64,000 nt of DNA from Haloferax mediterranei ATCC 33500 (GTDB lineage Archaea; Halobacteriota; Halobacteria; Halobacteriales; Haloferacaceae). A program made the translations under genes and the position numbers. The stretch is taken from contig NC_017941.2 of assembly GCF_000306765.2 (NCBI RefSeq), positions 1,054,001-1,118,000 of the forward strand, in the 5' to 3' direction. This document shows, in pieces, positions 1 to 8,737 of the stretch; position 1 is the stretch's first letter, and every line of letters starts with the position of its first letter. Below the pieces are notes generated by a model. That model did not search any database and was not told the origin of the DNA. It saw only the letters and a list, made by a program, of their open reading frames with translations.

Positions 1-839
1 TCGGTCGCGAATGCTTCGAGGAACGGCGTCGGCCGCTCGGTGAGTTCGAAGTCGACGCCAACTTCGTCGGGTGCGGCGTCTCGAAGCGTCGATTCGAGCG
101 CCTCGCGAAAGCCGCCAGCCGTCTCCGGCGGGACGCTCCGGCGGTCGACGACGAGTCGACAGGCTGCCGGAACCTGGTTCGAGTTCTCGCCGCCGTTGAC
201 CATCGTCGGCGTCAGCGTCGCCGCGCCGAGGTCGGGGTGTTCGTCACGGTCGTCGTCGAACGACCGAATCGCGTCGAGGACTGGCGCGAGCGCGTCGATA
301 GCGTTGCTACCCGAATCCGGCTCTGCGGCGTGTGCAGCGATGCCAGCCAATGTGACCGTTCCCTCGAAGCGGCCTTTCGCGGCCGTACACACGTCGAGAC
401 CGGTTGGCTCGCCGACGATGTAGCAGTCGCCGTCCACGTCGAGGGCGGCCGCGCCGGTCGAAAGGAGTTCTTCGTCGGGCGTAATCGCCAGCGTCACCCG
501 AGCGTCGGGAGCAGGGTCGACCGCGAAAAACGCCGCGAGAAGTGCTGCGAGCGGTCCCTTCGCATCGCACGAACCTCGTCCGTGGATAATTCCCTCCTCG
601 CGGGCGTACGGGATGTGTGGAGAGACGGTATCGATGTGCGTGTTGAGGACGAGGTGCGTCTCGGGGTCGGAGACACCTTTCGCGGCGAGTGTGTTCCCCG
701 CGTCGTCGACAGTCGCGTCGGTACCGTGGGATTCGAGCGTTTCGACCAGCAGGTCACGCATCTCGTCCACGTCATCGTTCGAGGCTACGGGGACGGCCCG
801 TTCGAGGAACGCGATGGGGTCGAACCCCTCGTCGTTCAT
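1..839 (-). CDS. dapE: Succinyl-diaminopimelate desuccinylase (M20 family), 3' end outside window
   Basis: Zinc hydrolase that removes succinate from N-succinyl-LL-diaminopimelate in the lysine pathway. The minus-strand frame runs open from an ATG at 839 to the window edge (279 codons). It shows the M20 metal-binding pattern: NTHIDTV, then RGSCDAKG, then PDEE, then the GEPTG segment. The start overlaps the dapF stop as ATGA, which fixes it and makes this the last gene of the operon. The N-terminus begins MNDEGFDPIAFLERAV, as usual for haloarchaeal M20 peptidases. The C-terminus, including the last metal histidine, is not in the window. Related acetyl-lysine or acetyl-ornithine deacetylases share these motifs, so DapE rests on the operon context. 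Confidence 0.9.
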   Translation of the reverse strand, partial: MNDEGFDPIAFLERAVPVASNDDVDEMRDLLVETLESHGTDATVDDAGNTLAAKGVSDPETHLVLNTHIDTVSPHIPYAREEGIIHGRGSCDAKGPLAALLAAFFAVDPAPDARVTLAITPDEELLSTGAAALDVDGDCYIVGEPTGLDVCTAAKGRFEGTVTLAGIAAHAAEPDSGSNAIDALAPVLDAIRSFDDDRDEHPDLGAATLTPTMVNGGENSNQVPAACRLVVDRRSVPPETAGGFREALESTLRDAAPDEVGVDFELTERPTPFLEAFAT

Positions 840-1702
840 CGTTGGCGGAAGACGATGTCGGCTTCGCCGTTCCCCTCGCGGACGGCCGGGCCGCCGAGAA
901 GCGCCGTTCCTTCGTCGGGAACGGTCACGGAGAGCGCACCACCCGGTGGTGAGACGGAAACCGGGTCGTCGCCGGAGACGAGTCCGAGTCGCTTGGCGAC
1001 GGCAACGACGGCGACTGCGCCGGTTCCGCAAGACTGCGTCTCACCTTCGATACCGCGCTCGAAGGTGCGCTGGCGGAAGCCGCCTTCGCCGTCCGGCGAG
1101 GCGATGGTGACGTTCGCTCCCTCGGAGAACAGCGGTGCGTGTCGAATAGACGGCGCGACCGATTCGAGGTCCACGTCGTCCACGTCGTCGACGAACGCGA
1201 CGGCGTGTGGAACGCCCGTGTTGACGGCCGTGACGGTTAGTCCTTCGACCTCACCCTCGACGAGTTCGTCGTCGCTTTCGAGCGGGACATCCCGCGGGTC
1301 GAACGAGGGGATACCCATCTCGACGTTTACTTCGTTTCCGTCGACGGTCGCGCGGCGGGTTCCGGCGGGCGTGTCAATCATGATTTCGTCCGTGTTGGCT
1401 CGCTCGGCGGCCCATGCAGCGGCCACGCGAGCGCCGTTTCCGCACATGGCGGCCACGGAGCCGTCCGGTTGGACGAGAGTCATGACGACCCGCGGCGGGT
1501 CGTAGCGCGATTCGAGTGCGAGAAAGAGGACGCCGTCCGCGCCGCGTCGGTCGCTTCCAGTCAGGACGATACCTGCGTCTCGGTCGCAGTGGGTTCGTGC
1601 GAATGCGGGGCGGTCGGGAACCGGGTCTTCGGCGTCGACGACGAAGAATTCGTTTCCGGTGCCGTGGTACTTTTCGAATGGAACGGAGTTGAGTACGCTC
1701 AT
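836..1702 (-). CDS. dapF: Diaminopimelate epimerase
   Basis: Converts LL- to meso-diaminopimelate without a cofactor, using two cysteines. Both are visible: C87 in MCGNGAR and C225 in QSCGTGA. The N-terminal FEKYHGTGNEFFVVD segment is the usual DapF opening. Length (288 aa) is normal. It lies 20 bp after lysA, the only non-overlapping junction in the operon, and overlaps dapE by ATGA. Its product is the substrate of LysA next door, so the two steps are co-transcribed. Confidence 0.97.
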   Translation of the reverse strand: MSVLNSVPFEKYHGTGNEFFVVDAEDPVPDRPAFARTHCDRDAGIVLTGSDRRGADGVLFLALESRYDPPRVVMTLVQPDGSVAAMCGNGARVAAAWAAERANTDEIMIDTPAGTRRATVDGNEVNVEMGIPSFDPRDVPLESDDELVEGEVEGLTVTAVNTGVPHAVAFVDDVDDVDLESVAPSIRHAPLFSEGANVTIASPDGEGGFRQRTFERGIEGETQSCGTGAVAVVAVAKRLGLVSGDDPVSVSPPGGALSVTVPDEGTALLGGPAVREGNGEADIVFRQR

Positions 1703-1722
1703 TGGTTTGTGTAGGTGCTTGG

Positions 1723-2970
1723 TCAGTTGGGGATGTGTTCGGATGCGGTGCGTTCGAGAGTGGTGATGTCGTCGAGGGTTTCTCGGCGGCGGGCCAGTCG
1801 GGACTCGTCGCCGTCGAGGACGACTTCGGCAGGGCGCGGACGGGAGTTGTAGGTGCTCGCCATCTCGTATCCGTATGCGCCCGCGTTACCGAGTGCAAGG
1901 AGGTCGCCGCGTTCGGGACGGGCGAGTAATCGGCCGTCGGCGAACACGTCGCTCGTCTCGCAGACGGGTCCTGCGATGATAGTCGAAACCGCCTCGGCAT
2001 CGGGCCGAGAGAGGTTCGAAATCGCGTGGTACGCGTCGTACATCGCCGGTCGGAGCAACGTCGTCATACCAGCGTCGATGCCGACAACGGTCGTTTCGGG
2101 CACGTCCTTCACGGTGTTGACTCGCGAGAGGAGGACGCCCGCGTCGGCGACGACGTAGCGCCCGGGTTCGATTGCGAGTCGGGCGTCGGTGTCGCCGAGT
2201 GCCTCGCGGGTCGCGTCGGCCACGGCGTCGAGGGAAAGCGGCGGTTCGTCCTCGCGGTACGGGACGCCGAAGCCGCCGCCCACGTCGACGAATTCGAGGC
2301 CGTCGATGGAGCGGGCGAGGTCGCCCATTCGGCGGACCAGTTCGCGGTGCGCCGAGAGGTCGTCGCCGGAGATACCGCTTCCCGCGTGGGCGTGGACGCC
2401 GACGAGGGCAACGTCGTCGCGCACGTCCTCGGCGAGGTCGGGAACGCGGTCGATTGGAATACCGAACTTCGCGTGCGCGCCGGTTCGGACCTTCTCGTGG
2501 TGGCCCGCGCCGATGCCGGGGTTCGCCCGGAGACAGAGTCGTCCGTCGAAGCCGCGTTCGCGCAGGCGGTCGATAGTGTCCGCCGCACCGACGGTGATGG
2601 TCATCTCTGGATTCTCCTCCCACCGTGAGACCACGTGGTCGAGGTCCGCGGCCGGCGGGTTGACGGCGGTGTAGCGGACGCGGTCGCCGGGGAAGCCAGC
2701 TTCGAGGGCGCGCTCGACTTCGCCCGCGGAGGCGCACTCGGCGTCGATTCCGGCGTCGCGGACGGTTTCGAGAACCGCACGTCCGGCGTGCGCCTTGACA
2801 GCGTAGCTGATGTGTGCGTCGGGGAATGCTTCGCGGAGGCGGTGACAGTTCTCGCGGACGCGCTGGAGGTCGGTCACGTACAGCGGCGAGCCGAACTCGT
2901 CGGCGAGCGAGCGGAGGTGCTCGCGGTCCCAGTCGGCCAGTCGCCGGACGGCCGGACCTCCCTCGCTCAT
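1723..2970 (-). CDS. lysA: Diaminopimelate decarboxylase
   Basis: PLP enzyme of fold type III that decarboxylates meso-diaminopimelate to L-lysine. The PLP lysine is K59 in SYAVKAH. Further marks are the glycine-rich GGGFG segment, the EPGRYVV segment, and CETSDVF near the C-terminus, which supplies the second half of the active site. Length (415 aa) is standard. The ATG overlaps the dapD stop as ATGA. Ornithine/arginine decarboxylase relatives share the fold, but the context settles the assignment. Confidence 0.97.
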   Translation of the reverse strand: MSEGGPAVRRLADWDREHLRSLADEFGSPLYVTDLQRVRENCHRLREAFPDAHISYAVKAHAGRAVLETVRDAGIDAECASAGEVERALEAGFPGDRVRYTAVNPPAADLDHVVSRWEENPEMTITVGAADTIDRLRERGFDGRLCLRANPGIGAGHHEKVRTGAHAKFGIPIDRVPDLAEDVRDDVALVGVHAHAGSGISGDDLSAHRELVRRMGDLARSIDGLEFVDVGGGFGVPYREDEPPLSLDAVADATREALGDTDARLAIEPGRYVVADAGVLLSRVNTVKDVPETTVVGIDAGMTTLLRPAMYDAYHAISNLSRPDAEAVSTIIAGPVCETSDVFADGRLLARPERGDLLALGNAGAYGYEMASTYNSRPRPAEVVLDGDESRLARRRETLDDITTLERTASEHIPN

Positions 2971-3809
2971 TCGCGGAGTGCCTCCTCCCGACGGGTCGCA
3001 TCGAGGGTGTCGTCTTCGATGTCGAGGGCGACGACAGCGGGCTTGTACGCGCCGCCGGCGAACAGGTCGTGGTCGCCGAGCGATGATTCGACGAAGCGGG
3101 TGAATGCCCGACGGTTCGCCGGTAGGTGCCCGTAGTAGATTTCCTCGTCGACAAGGTCGTAGACGGGGATACGAGGCGTGAGAAGCGTGTTCTCGCCGAC
3201 GATGGAGTTCTCACCGACGACGAAGCCGGAAGTGACGCGACAGCCAGCGCCGAGGGCTGCACCGTCTTCGACGACGACCGGCGCGTCTTCGACGGGTTCG
3301 AGAACGCCCCCGATGAGGGTGTTTGCCCCGAGCTTTACGTCCGCGCCGATTTGGGCGCACGAGCCGACGGTGTCACAGGAGTCCACGAGCGTACCGTCAC
3401 CGACGGACGCGCCGATGTTGACGAACGAGGGACTCATCATGATACAGTCGGAGCCGAGGTGTGCACCACGGCGGATAACGGTCCCATCGGGCGTGTTGCG
3501 GGTGCCGCGGTCGCCAAGGTCGTCGGTGTCGCGAAGGGGAAGCACGTCGTGGTAGCGAACGTCGCCGTACTCGCGGGTGAGCGTCTCGCGCAGGCCGAAA
3601 TTGAGGAGGATGCCCCGCTTGACCCACTCGTTGGCCTCCCACGAGGTCACGTCGGTCCCCGTCTTCTCGGCGGCGCGAACCTCGCCCGCTTCGAGGGCGT
3701 CGAGGAACGCGTCGAGCGTGTCGAGTTCGTCGACGGTTGCAGACGCGGCGTCTACGTCGCCGTCGTCGTATCGCTGCCACAGGGTTCGTACGTCAGATTC
3801 CAGACTCAT
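2967..3809 (-). CDS. dapD: Tetrahydrodipicolinate N-succinyltransferase
   Basis: Transfers succinyl from succinyl-CoA to tetrahydrodipicolinate, committing the pathway to the succinylase branch. The 280-aa protein has a helical N-terminal part (about 1-95) and a left-handed beta-helix built of hexapeptide repeats (about 105-225; e.g. IGASVGDGTLVD, IGADVKLGANT). The frame stays open 17 codons further upstream, but the ATG at 3809 overlaps the dapB stop as ATGA and opens MSLESDVRTLW, so it is preferred. DapD together with DapE means the succinyl variant rather than the acetyl or aminotransferase (DapL) variant. Confidence 0.95.
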   Translation of the reverse strand: MSLESDVRTLWQRYDDGDVDAASATVDELDTLDAFLDALEAGEVRAAEKTGTDVTSWEANEWVKRGILLNFGLRETLTREYGDVRYHDVLPLRDTDDLGDRGTRNTPDGTVIRRGAHLGSDCIMMSPSFVNIGASVGDGTLVDSCDTVGSCAQIGADVKLGANTLIGGVLEPVEDAPVVVEDGAALGAGCRVTSGFVVGENSIVGENTLLTPRIPVYDLVDEEIYYGHLPANRRAFTRFVESSLGDHDLFAGGAYKPAVVALDIEDDTLDATRREEALRE

Positions 3810-4567
3810 TCCAGCACCTCGGTGAAATCGTACCACCCGGCGTCGCGGTCTGATACCCACGCCGCGGCGTCGAGCGCGCCGGCGGCGAAGACACCCCGCG
3901 ACCCCGCGCGGTGCGTTAGTAATAGTGACTCGTGATTGCCAGCCAGTAATACCTCGTGCTCACCGGCAATATCCCCCGCTCTTCGAGCGTGGACGCCGAT
4001 TTCTTCTTCGCTTCGCGGGGCTTCGCCCTCACGGCCGTGGACACGTGGGGAGTCGCCGCGGGCTTCGTCTATATCTTCCAGAAGTGTCAGTGCCGTCCCG
4101 CTCGGCGCGTCTCGCTTGGCGTTGTGGTGCGTTTCGGTGAGTTCGATATCGTAGCCGTCGAGCGCGGGAACCGCCTCGCGGACCGCCCGGCGGAGCGCCG
4201 CGATACCGCGCGAGAAGTTCGAGGCGTAGAGCACCGGAACCTCTTCGGCTGCCTCGCGGAGTGCATCGAAGCCACCCTCACTCAGTCCGGTCGTCCCCGA
4301 GACGAAGGCGACGCCCGCTTCGGCGCAGGCGGTCGCGACTTCGATGCAGGCCGACGGGCCGGTGAAGTCCACGAGCACATCAGGACGGTTCTCCGCGAGC
4401 AGGTCGGGGAGGTCGGCGGCGTCTTCGACGGTGACGCCCTCGACTTCCGCACCCGGCGAGCGACTGACCGCAAACGCGACATCGAGGTCGTCACGGTCGG
4501 CGGCCGCGGCGAGGACTTCCTCACCCATTCGTCCGGTTGCGCCCGTGACGCCGACGGTGACCGTCAC
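3806..4567 (-). CDS. dapB: 4-Hydroxy-tetrahydrodipicolinate reductase
   Basis: NAD(P)H-dependent reductase, second step after aspartate semialdehyde. The Rossmann motif GATGRMG is at residues 9-15. The family signature ETHHNAKRDAPSGTA is at about 145-159, containing the catalytic HH pair and the lysine. Length is 253 aa, typical. It overlaps dapA upstream and dapD downstream by ATGA, so translation is probably coupled. Confidence 0.97.
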   Translation of the reverse strand: MTVTVGVTGATGRMGEEVLAAAADRDDLDVAFAVSRSPGAEVEGVTVEDAADLPDLLAENRPDVLVDFTGPSACIEVATACAEAGVAFVSGTTGLSEGGFDALREAAEEVPVLYASNFSRGIAALRRAVREAVPALDGYDIELTETHHNAKRDAPSGTALTLLEDIDEARGDSPRVHGREGEAPRSEEEIGVHARRAGDIAGEHEVLLAGNHESLLLTHRAGSRGVFAAGALDAAAWVSDRDAGWYDFTEVLE

Positions 4568-5481
4568 GCGTCGTTCCCTCCGTCGGGGACCGCCGACTCT
4601 GCGGTGAGTTCGTCGAGGATGCGGCGGAGTTCTTCTGTGTGTTCGTCGGTGAGTCGCGTCAGCGGCGGGCGCAGGCGCGCCGGGCCGTAGCCGCGGATTT
4701 CCATGGCTTCCTTGACCGGAATCGGATTCGTTTCCACGAACAGGTATCGACAGAGCGGCCCGAGTTCGTGGTGGATGTCGCGGGCGCGTTCGTAATCACC
4801 TTGCAGCGCCGAGTGAACCATCGCGCCCGTGCGTGCGGGTTCGATGTTCCCAACGACCGAAATCGTCCCGACGCCACCGACGGCGAGCGTCTGGAGCGTG
4901 AGTCCATCGTCACCTGAGAGGACCGCGAAGTCTTCTTCGCGGGTGTACTCGACGACCTGTGAAATCTGTCCGAGGTCGCCGCTTGCGGCCTTGTAGCCGA
5001 CGATATTCGGGTGCTCGGCGAGCGTCGCAACCGTCTCGGGGAGGATGTTGCTTCCGGTGCGGCCGGGGACGTTGTAGACGATTTGTGGCAGGTCGACCTC
5101 GTCGGCGATGGTCCGGTAGTGTTCGATGAGTCCCGCCTGTTCGGGCTTGTTGTAATACGGCGAGATGAGAAGGAGCGCGTCGGCACCGGCGTCGGCAGAG
5201 CGCCGCGAGAGTTCGAGCGCCTCGCGGGTCGAGTTCGAACCGGACCCGGCGATGACGGGGATGTCTTCGACCGCCTCGACGACTGCCTCGACCACTTCGA
5301 CGTGTTCGTCGTGGGTCAAGGTCGCCGATTCGCCGGTCGAACCGACCGGGACAAGCCCGTCGACGCCGGCGGCTTCCAGTCGCCGAACGTCGGATTGTAG
5401 TTGTTGGAAGTCGATACTCCCGTCCTCGTCGAACGGGGTGGTCATCGCGGGATAGACGCCGCGAAGGTCAAATGTTGTCAT
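4564..5481 (-). CDS. dapA: 4-Hydroxy-tetrahydrodipicolinate synthase
   Basis: TIM-barrel class I aldolase that condenses pyruvate with aspartate semialdehyde; first gene of the operon. The Schiff-base lysine is K164 in VGYKAASGD; Y136 lies in YNVPGRTG; the GSTGES phosphate-type loop is at 47-52. The frame extends 25 codons further upstream, but MTTFDLRGVYPAMTTPF at 5481 is the normal N-terminus, giving 305 aa. KDG-aldolase-type relatives exist in haloarchaea, but the dapB overlap makes DapA clear. Confidence 0.96.
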   Translation of the reverse strand: MTTFDLRGVYPAMTTPFDEDGSIDFQQLQSDVRRLEAAGVDGLVPVGSTGESATLTHDEHVEVVEAVVEAVEDIPVIAGSGSNSTREALELSRRSADAGADALLLISPYYNKPEQAGLIEHYRTIADEVDLPQIVYNVPGRTGSNILPETVATLAEHPNIVGYKAASGDLGQISQVVEYTREEDFAVLSGDDGLTLQTLAVGGVGTISVVGNIEPARTGAMVHSALQGDYERARDIHHELGPLCRYLFVETNPIPVKEAMEIRGYGPARLRPPLTRLTDEHTEELRRILDELTAESAVPDGGNDA

Positions 5482-5798
5482 GTGTCGTTGTGTTGTGTGG
5501 AGACGGTTGTGGTGATGTGTGAGAAACGGTCGTGGAACCGAGTGCGTGTCAACCAAAGGCCGCCCGAGACGGGGTCGCTACTCCCGCAACGAGCGATTCA
5601 ATACACGCGTTTTTTCGAAAAGAAAGCGGCACGCGACGCTGTCGACCGTGTTGTGGCCGGCGAAGGTCGCGTCGCGTCGTTCACACCAGATGTGGGTACT
5701 GGAAGTATAATATAACTTGCGCAGCCTGCAGGTCCTGCCGCGCGGGCGCTGGCACTGACGGTTCCGTTCATCCAGGTCTACATTCCGTTCATCCAAGT
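5482..5798. other. Intergenic region upstream of dapA
   Basis: About 317 bp between the dapA start and the 3' end of the next minus-strand gene. It should hold the dap operon promoter, but I cannot place a convincing minus-strand TATA box. There is an A/T-rich patch at about 5703-5716 and a two-unit tandem repeat at the far end. Open frames crossing it have no recognisable protein features. Confidence 0.5.
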
Positions 5799-5803
5799 CT
5801 ACA
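5762..5803. repeat. Tandem repeat, 21 bp x 2
   Basis: Two adjacent 21-bp copies (5762-5782 and 5783-5803) differ at one base (ggtctaca versus agtctaca). The second unit contains the stop codon of the neighbouring minus-strand gene, so repeat-length change would act just downstream of that gene. Confidence 0.85.
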
Positions 5804-6143
5804 CTTCTACTTCTTCGAGGACGGAACGACCGCCTCCGGGTTTCGACTCCCACTCCCACTCGTCTTCGATTCGGACGCGGCCGTCGACCAACTCTTCGGC
5901 GATTCCAACCAAGTGACCCGTCGAAGTCTCGTGGTCCTCGTTGAGCTGTACGTACCGTATGTTCAGGATGCGTCCGTCGAACGTGCCGGTCAGGAATCCT
6001 TCGATGATTGTTCCTCCAGCGTAGTGAGCGGTGACGACGTTGCCGTCCTGTTCAAAACGAAACCGGGTGTCACCGCCGACTTCCCCACCGTCGTTTTCGA
6101 CGCCTACGAGTGTTCGGCCGTCGAGGGATAGCGTCTGGGCCAT
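5799..6143 (-). CDS. Small beta-rich protein, lipocalin-like family often mislabelled N-acetylglutamate synthase
   Basis: 114-aa protein opening MAQTLSLDGRTLVGVENDGGEV. The alternating strand pattern (TRFRFEQDGNVVTAHYAGG, then IEGFLTGTFDG, then LNIRYVQLN, then GRVRIEDEWEWES) matches a small family found in Bacillus and many other bacteria. That family has been copied through databases as N-acetylglutamate synthase, but nothing here resembles an acetyltransferase fold. I infer a small barrel and give no function. The ATG at 6143 is chosen over one five codons upstream because it matches the family start. It is divergent from the NYN-domain gene. Confidence 0.7.
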   Translation of the reverse strand: MAQTLSLDGRTLVGVENDGGEVGGDTRFRFEQDGNVVTAHYAGGTIIEGFLTGTFDGRILNIRYVQLNEDHETSTGHLVGIAEELVDGRVRIEDEWEWESKPGGGRSVLEEVEV

Positions 6144-6264
6144 GCTTGGACCTAGCACGGTACTGAGTTACGTGTTTCTACGACGACCGAACGTACCCGA
6201 TGGGAGTCTGTCTGAGTTCCGCTCCCGGACGGTTATTAGTCCGGGCCGTCCAATCGACACACGA

Positions 6265-6762
6265 ATGACTGAGATTCACCCCGGTCAGCGCGTCGCCATT
6301 CTGGCTGACGCGCAGAACCTTTACCATACGGCACAGAGCCTTTATTCGAGAAATATCGACTATTCGTCGCTGTTGAAGAAAGGAACCGCAGGGCGGGACT
6401 TAACCCGGGCTATCGCCTACGTCATCCGCGCGGATTCGCCGGACGAAGACCGTTTTTTCGATGCACTCGTCGACATCGGGTTCGAGACGAAAATAAAGGA
6501 CATCAAGACGTTCGGTGACGGGTCGAAGAAAGCCGACTGGGACCTGGGTATCGCGCTGGACGCGGTCAGTCTCGCGAACCACGTCGACACCGTCGTCCTC
6601 TGTTCGGGCGATGGTGACTTCGAACGACTCTGTACGCACCTCCGCCACGAGGGTGTTCGAGTCGAGGTGATGGCCTTCAAGGAGTCGACAGCAGACGAAC
6701 TCGTCGAGGCCGCAGACACCTTCATCGACCTCTCAGAGCGAAAAGAGACGTTCTTGTTGTAA
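6265..6762 (+). CDS. NYN-domain (LabA/DUF88-like) PIN-fold nuclease candidate
   Basis: 165-aa protein of the archaeal NYN family, a PIN-like fold expected to cleave RNA with Mg2+. The acidic sites are visible: D in ILADAQNLYH, the KKADWDLGIALDA segment, and the LCSGDGDF motif with its two aspartates. The frame extends much further upstream (to 6031), but the ATG at 6265 opens MTEIHPGQRVAILAD. A TATA-like ttatta lies about 30 bp before it, which fits a leaderless transcript. Substrate unknown; neighbours give no hint. Confidence 0.85.
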   Translation: MTEIHPGQRVAILADAQNLYHTAQSLYSRNIDYSSLLKKGTAGRDLTRAIAYVIRADSPDEDRFFDALVDIGFETKIKDIKTFGDGSKKADWDLGIALDAVSLANHVDTVVLCSGDGDFERLCTHLRHEGVRVEVMAFKESTADELVEAADTFIDLSERKETFLL

Positions 6763-6781
6763 GTTTCAGCGCGTTACTGTC

Positions 6782-7687
6782 CTACTCGAATTGTGGAATC
6801 ACCGAATCGCCGTCGATGTCTGGACCGGTAGGTTCGGCAGGGCTTGATTGGTGTTCCTCGAAGAAAGCGACCGCGTAGGTGGTCTTGAACGCCGTCAGTA
6901 ACATCTGCATCGCCAGTGAAAGGAGCGTAATGGCGGCGATTTCGACCGCCGAAAAACCCATCCCGGCAGGCATGCCTGCGGTCGCAGCCCCGCCCGTGCT
7001 CTGTATCGTTTGGAAGTCCTGAATCGTCCGGAAGAACACGAATCCCAAAACAGGCAGTGCAGTGATGATTCCGGCGACCACTTGGATAACCGAGTAGCCG
7101 AGCGTCGGCACGATATTCGACCAGACGAAGCGATAGCTTTGTTGGAACGACTCGATTGCACCGGCGTCGTTGACAACGACAGCGACCGGGAAGAACTGGA
7201 TGAAGAACATGATGATGATGTATGCCAACACGAGCAGCCCGGCGAAGAGGAGAAGGACGATGACGCCGCCATTGAGGGCAAGGCCGCTGCCAGTGGCGGC
7301 AGCACTGATGCCGAGTGTAAACACGCCTGCGATAGCGAGGAAGATGAAGATGATGACGAAGGGGAGGGTGATACCCAACTCGACAACGTTCGCCAGCAAG
7401 AGCGGCACGTACTTCTCACGACCGACGTCGGTCAGTGTGGACAGCGAGGTCCGCGACGTGTCGCTTTCGACTGCCTCGTCGGCCATGCCGTAGATTCCAG
7501 CGATGATGAACGGCGTGATAAAGAACGTCAGCGCCTGCAACGCCAGCGGGAGGAGGGGGATTTGCGCCAACTGTGCGGCGGTCTGCGGGAGTACGACGAG
7601 ACCGAGAATGAGTCCGCCGAGGAACAAGACCGGGTTCGTTCTGATACCTCGGAGGGCGGTTTGGAGGGACTTGATAGCAGCCATCAT
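6782..7687 (-). CDS. Polytopic membrane protein, haloarchaeal (DUF7847-like)
   Basis: 301 aa with about six hydrophobic segments. They include LFLGGLILGLVVL, a long one around ELGITLPFVIIFIFLAIAGVF, one around VIVLLLFAGLLVLAYIIIMFFIQFF, and one near the C-terminus. The C-tail is acidic and proline-bearing (SSPAEPTGPDIDGDS). A hydrophilic loop of about 30 residues (ADEAVESDTSRTSLSTL) precedes the third segment. This layout recalls the stage-II-sporulation/DUF4013-like haloarchaeal membrane proteins, but I do not assign a role. Two ATGs (7687, 7684) are equally possible. Confidence 0.7.
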   Translation of the reverse strand: MMAAIKSLQTALRGIRTNPVLFLGGLILGLVVLPQTAAQLAQIPLLPLALQALTFFITPFIIAGIYGMADEAVESDTSRTSLSTLTDVGREKYVPLLLANVVELGITLPFVIIFIFLAIAGVFTLGISAAATGSGLALNGGVIVLLLFAGLLVLAYIIIMFFIQFFPVAVVVNDAGAIESFQQSYRFVWSNIVPTLGYSVIQVVAGIITALPVLGFVFFRTIQDFQTIQSTGGAATAGMPAGMGFSAVEIAAITLLSLAMQMLLTAFKTTYAVAFFEEHQSSPAEPTGPDIDGDSVIPQFE

Positions 7688-7919
7688 TCGACGTGTCGAT
7701 GCGATAATACGTAAATGGGAGGGTTGTCATCGGTGAAAATCGGAATAAGCGTCGTCGAGTCCCGCGGTTAGCGGTCACGGAGTGGGACGGATACGAGAAA
7801 CAAATCAATTAGATGACACACCGATGGGAGAGAAATAACTGACCAATATCAAATGGATAACGAACCGAGAGCAGAAACAGAGCAGAGAGAGGATAGAAAG
7901 ACGACGGGGAGACGGACAG

Positions 7920-8087
7920 TCAAGCCGTCGGCGAAGATACCCGGAAAGCGGTGGCGAGTGCACCGAGCATGGCAATAGCGGCGAGGAACATCGAAAGCCG
8001 CCCGTCGATGGCTGTCTGCGTGAGAAGCCCGCTGCTCACGAGGAGCAAGACGGTTCCCACGCCGGCGAGCCGAACGTCCGCAGTCAT
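7920..8087 (-). CDS. Small two-helix membrane protein
   Basis: 55 aa from the ATG at 8087 (MTADVRLAGVGTVLLLVSSG), with two hydrophobic stretches separated by a short polar turn (TQTAIDGRL). The frame can be extended 20 codons upstream, but that part is basic and unlike a membrane-protein N-terminus. No family recognised. The upstream gap (7688-7919) holds nothing else I can support. Confidence 0.55.
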   Translation of the reverse strand: MTADVRLAGVGTVLLLVSSGLLTQTAIDGRLSMFLAAIAMLGALATAFRVSSPTA

Positions 8088-8206
8088 ACTCCGACGGCGG
8101 TCGTTCCGGTACTTATGACTTTTCGTCTGGGCCTGTAGTGACAACATGCCTCACCCCATCGTCCGCGACCGCGACCCACTTTAGCCGGCAGGGAGAACGA
8201 CCGGGT

Positions 8207-8686
8207 ATGACCGAAGCCGACGCGGCCGACCTGGCAGACCTCCGGGTCGTCGCAGACTACCAGTTTGGGGGCGGTGCGGGTGACGCGCTGTTCCCTGCCG
8301 ACGCGGATATCGAACTCTCACGCTCGCGGAGCGGCCGCCCGCGACAGGTGTACGTCGAGGGCGACCGCGTCACCTCCTACGGAACCGACGGCCGCTTCAC
8401 CCTCGGCATTGCCGGCGGGCGGCGACTCCGTGCCGAACTCGACGATGCGTACGTCGTCCGCGTGGGCGACGAGTCCATCCCGTTCGTTCGCGACGGCAAG
8501 AACGTCTTCGCGAAGTTCGTGACCGATGTGGACCCCGGCATCCGCCCGAGCGACGAGGTTTGCGTCGTCGGTCCCGACGGCAACCTCCTCGGCGTCGGGC
8601 GCGCGGAACTCTCTGCAGATGCCATGCTCGACTTCGAGACGGGGATGGCCGTGCGGGTCCGCGAAGGTGCGGGAAGCGAAGAATAG
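8207..8686 (+). CDS. PUA-domain RNA-binding protein
   Basis: 159 aa. The second half (about 80-150) is a PUA domain: VGDESIPFVRDGKNVFAKF, then PSDEVCVVGPDGNLLGVG, then RAELSADAML, ending AVRVREG. This is closest in feel to the C-terminal PUA part of archaeosine tRNA-guanine transglycosylase. The first half (VADYQFGGGAGDALFPAD and the RQVYVEGDRVTSYG strand) resembles the linker domain before PUA in that enzyme. No catalytic domain is present, so a role in tRNA or rRNA binding is inferred. The ATG at 8207 fits the MTEADAADLADLR start. Confidence 0.82.
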   Translation: MTEADAADLADLRVVADYQFGGGAGDALFPADADIELSRSRSGRPRQVYVEGDRVTSYGTDGRFTLGIAGGRRLRAELDDAYVVRVGDESIPFVRDGKNVFAKFVTDVDPGIRPSDEVCVVGPDGNLLGVGRAELSADAMLDFETGMAVRVREGAGSEE

Positions 8687-8737
8687 CGACGGGAAAATAT
8701 CCCCAACCCCGGCGACTGCCGGAGTCGGAACCCGGTT

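Noticed and set aside
237..1505. Long plus-strand open frame (422 aa) over dapE/dapF
   Set aside because: Composition is Arg/Val-rich without motifs; the minus strand encodes DapF and DapE with clear catalytic residues.
1886..3262. 458-aa minus-strand frame across lysA and dapD
   Set aside because: Arg/Pro-rich shadow of lysA and dapD in another frame; high GC removes stop codons.
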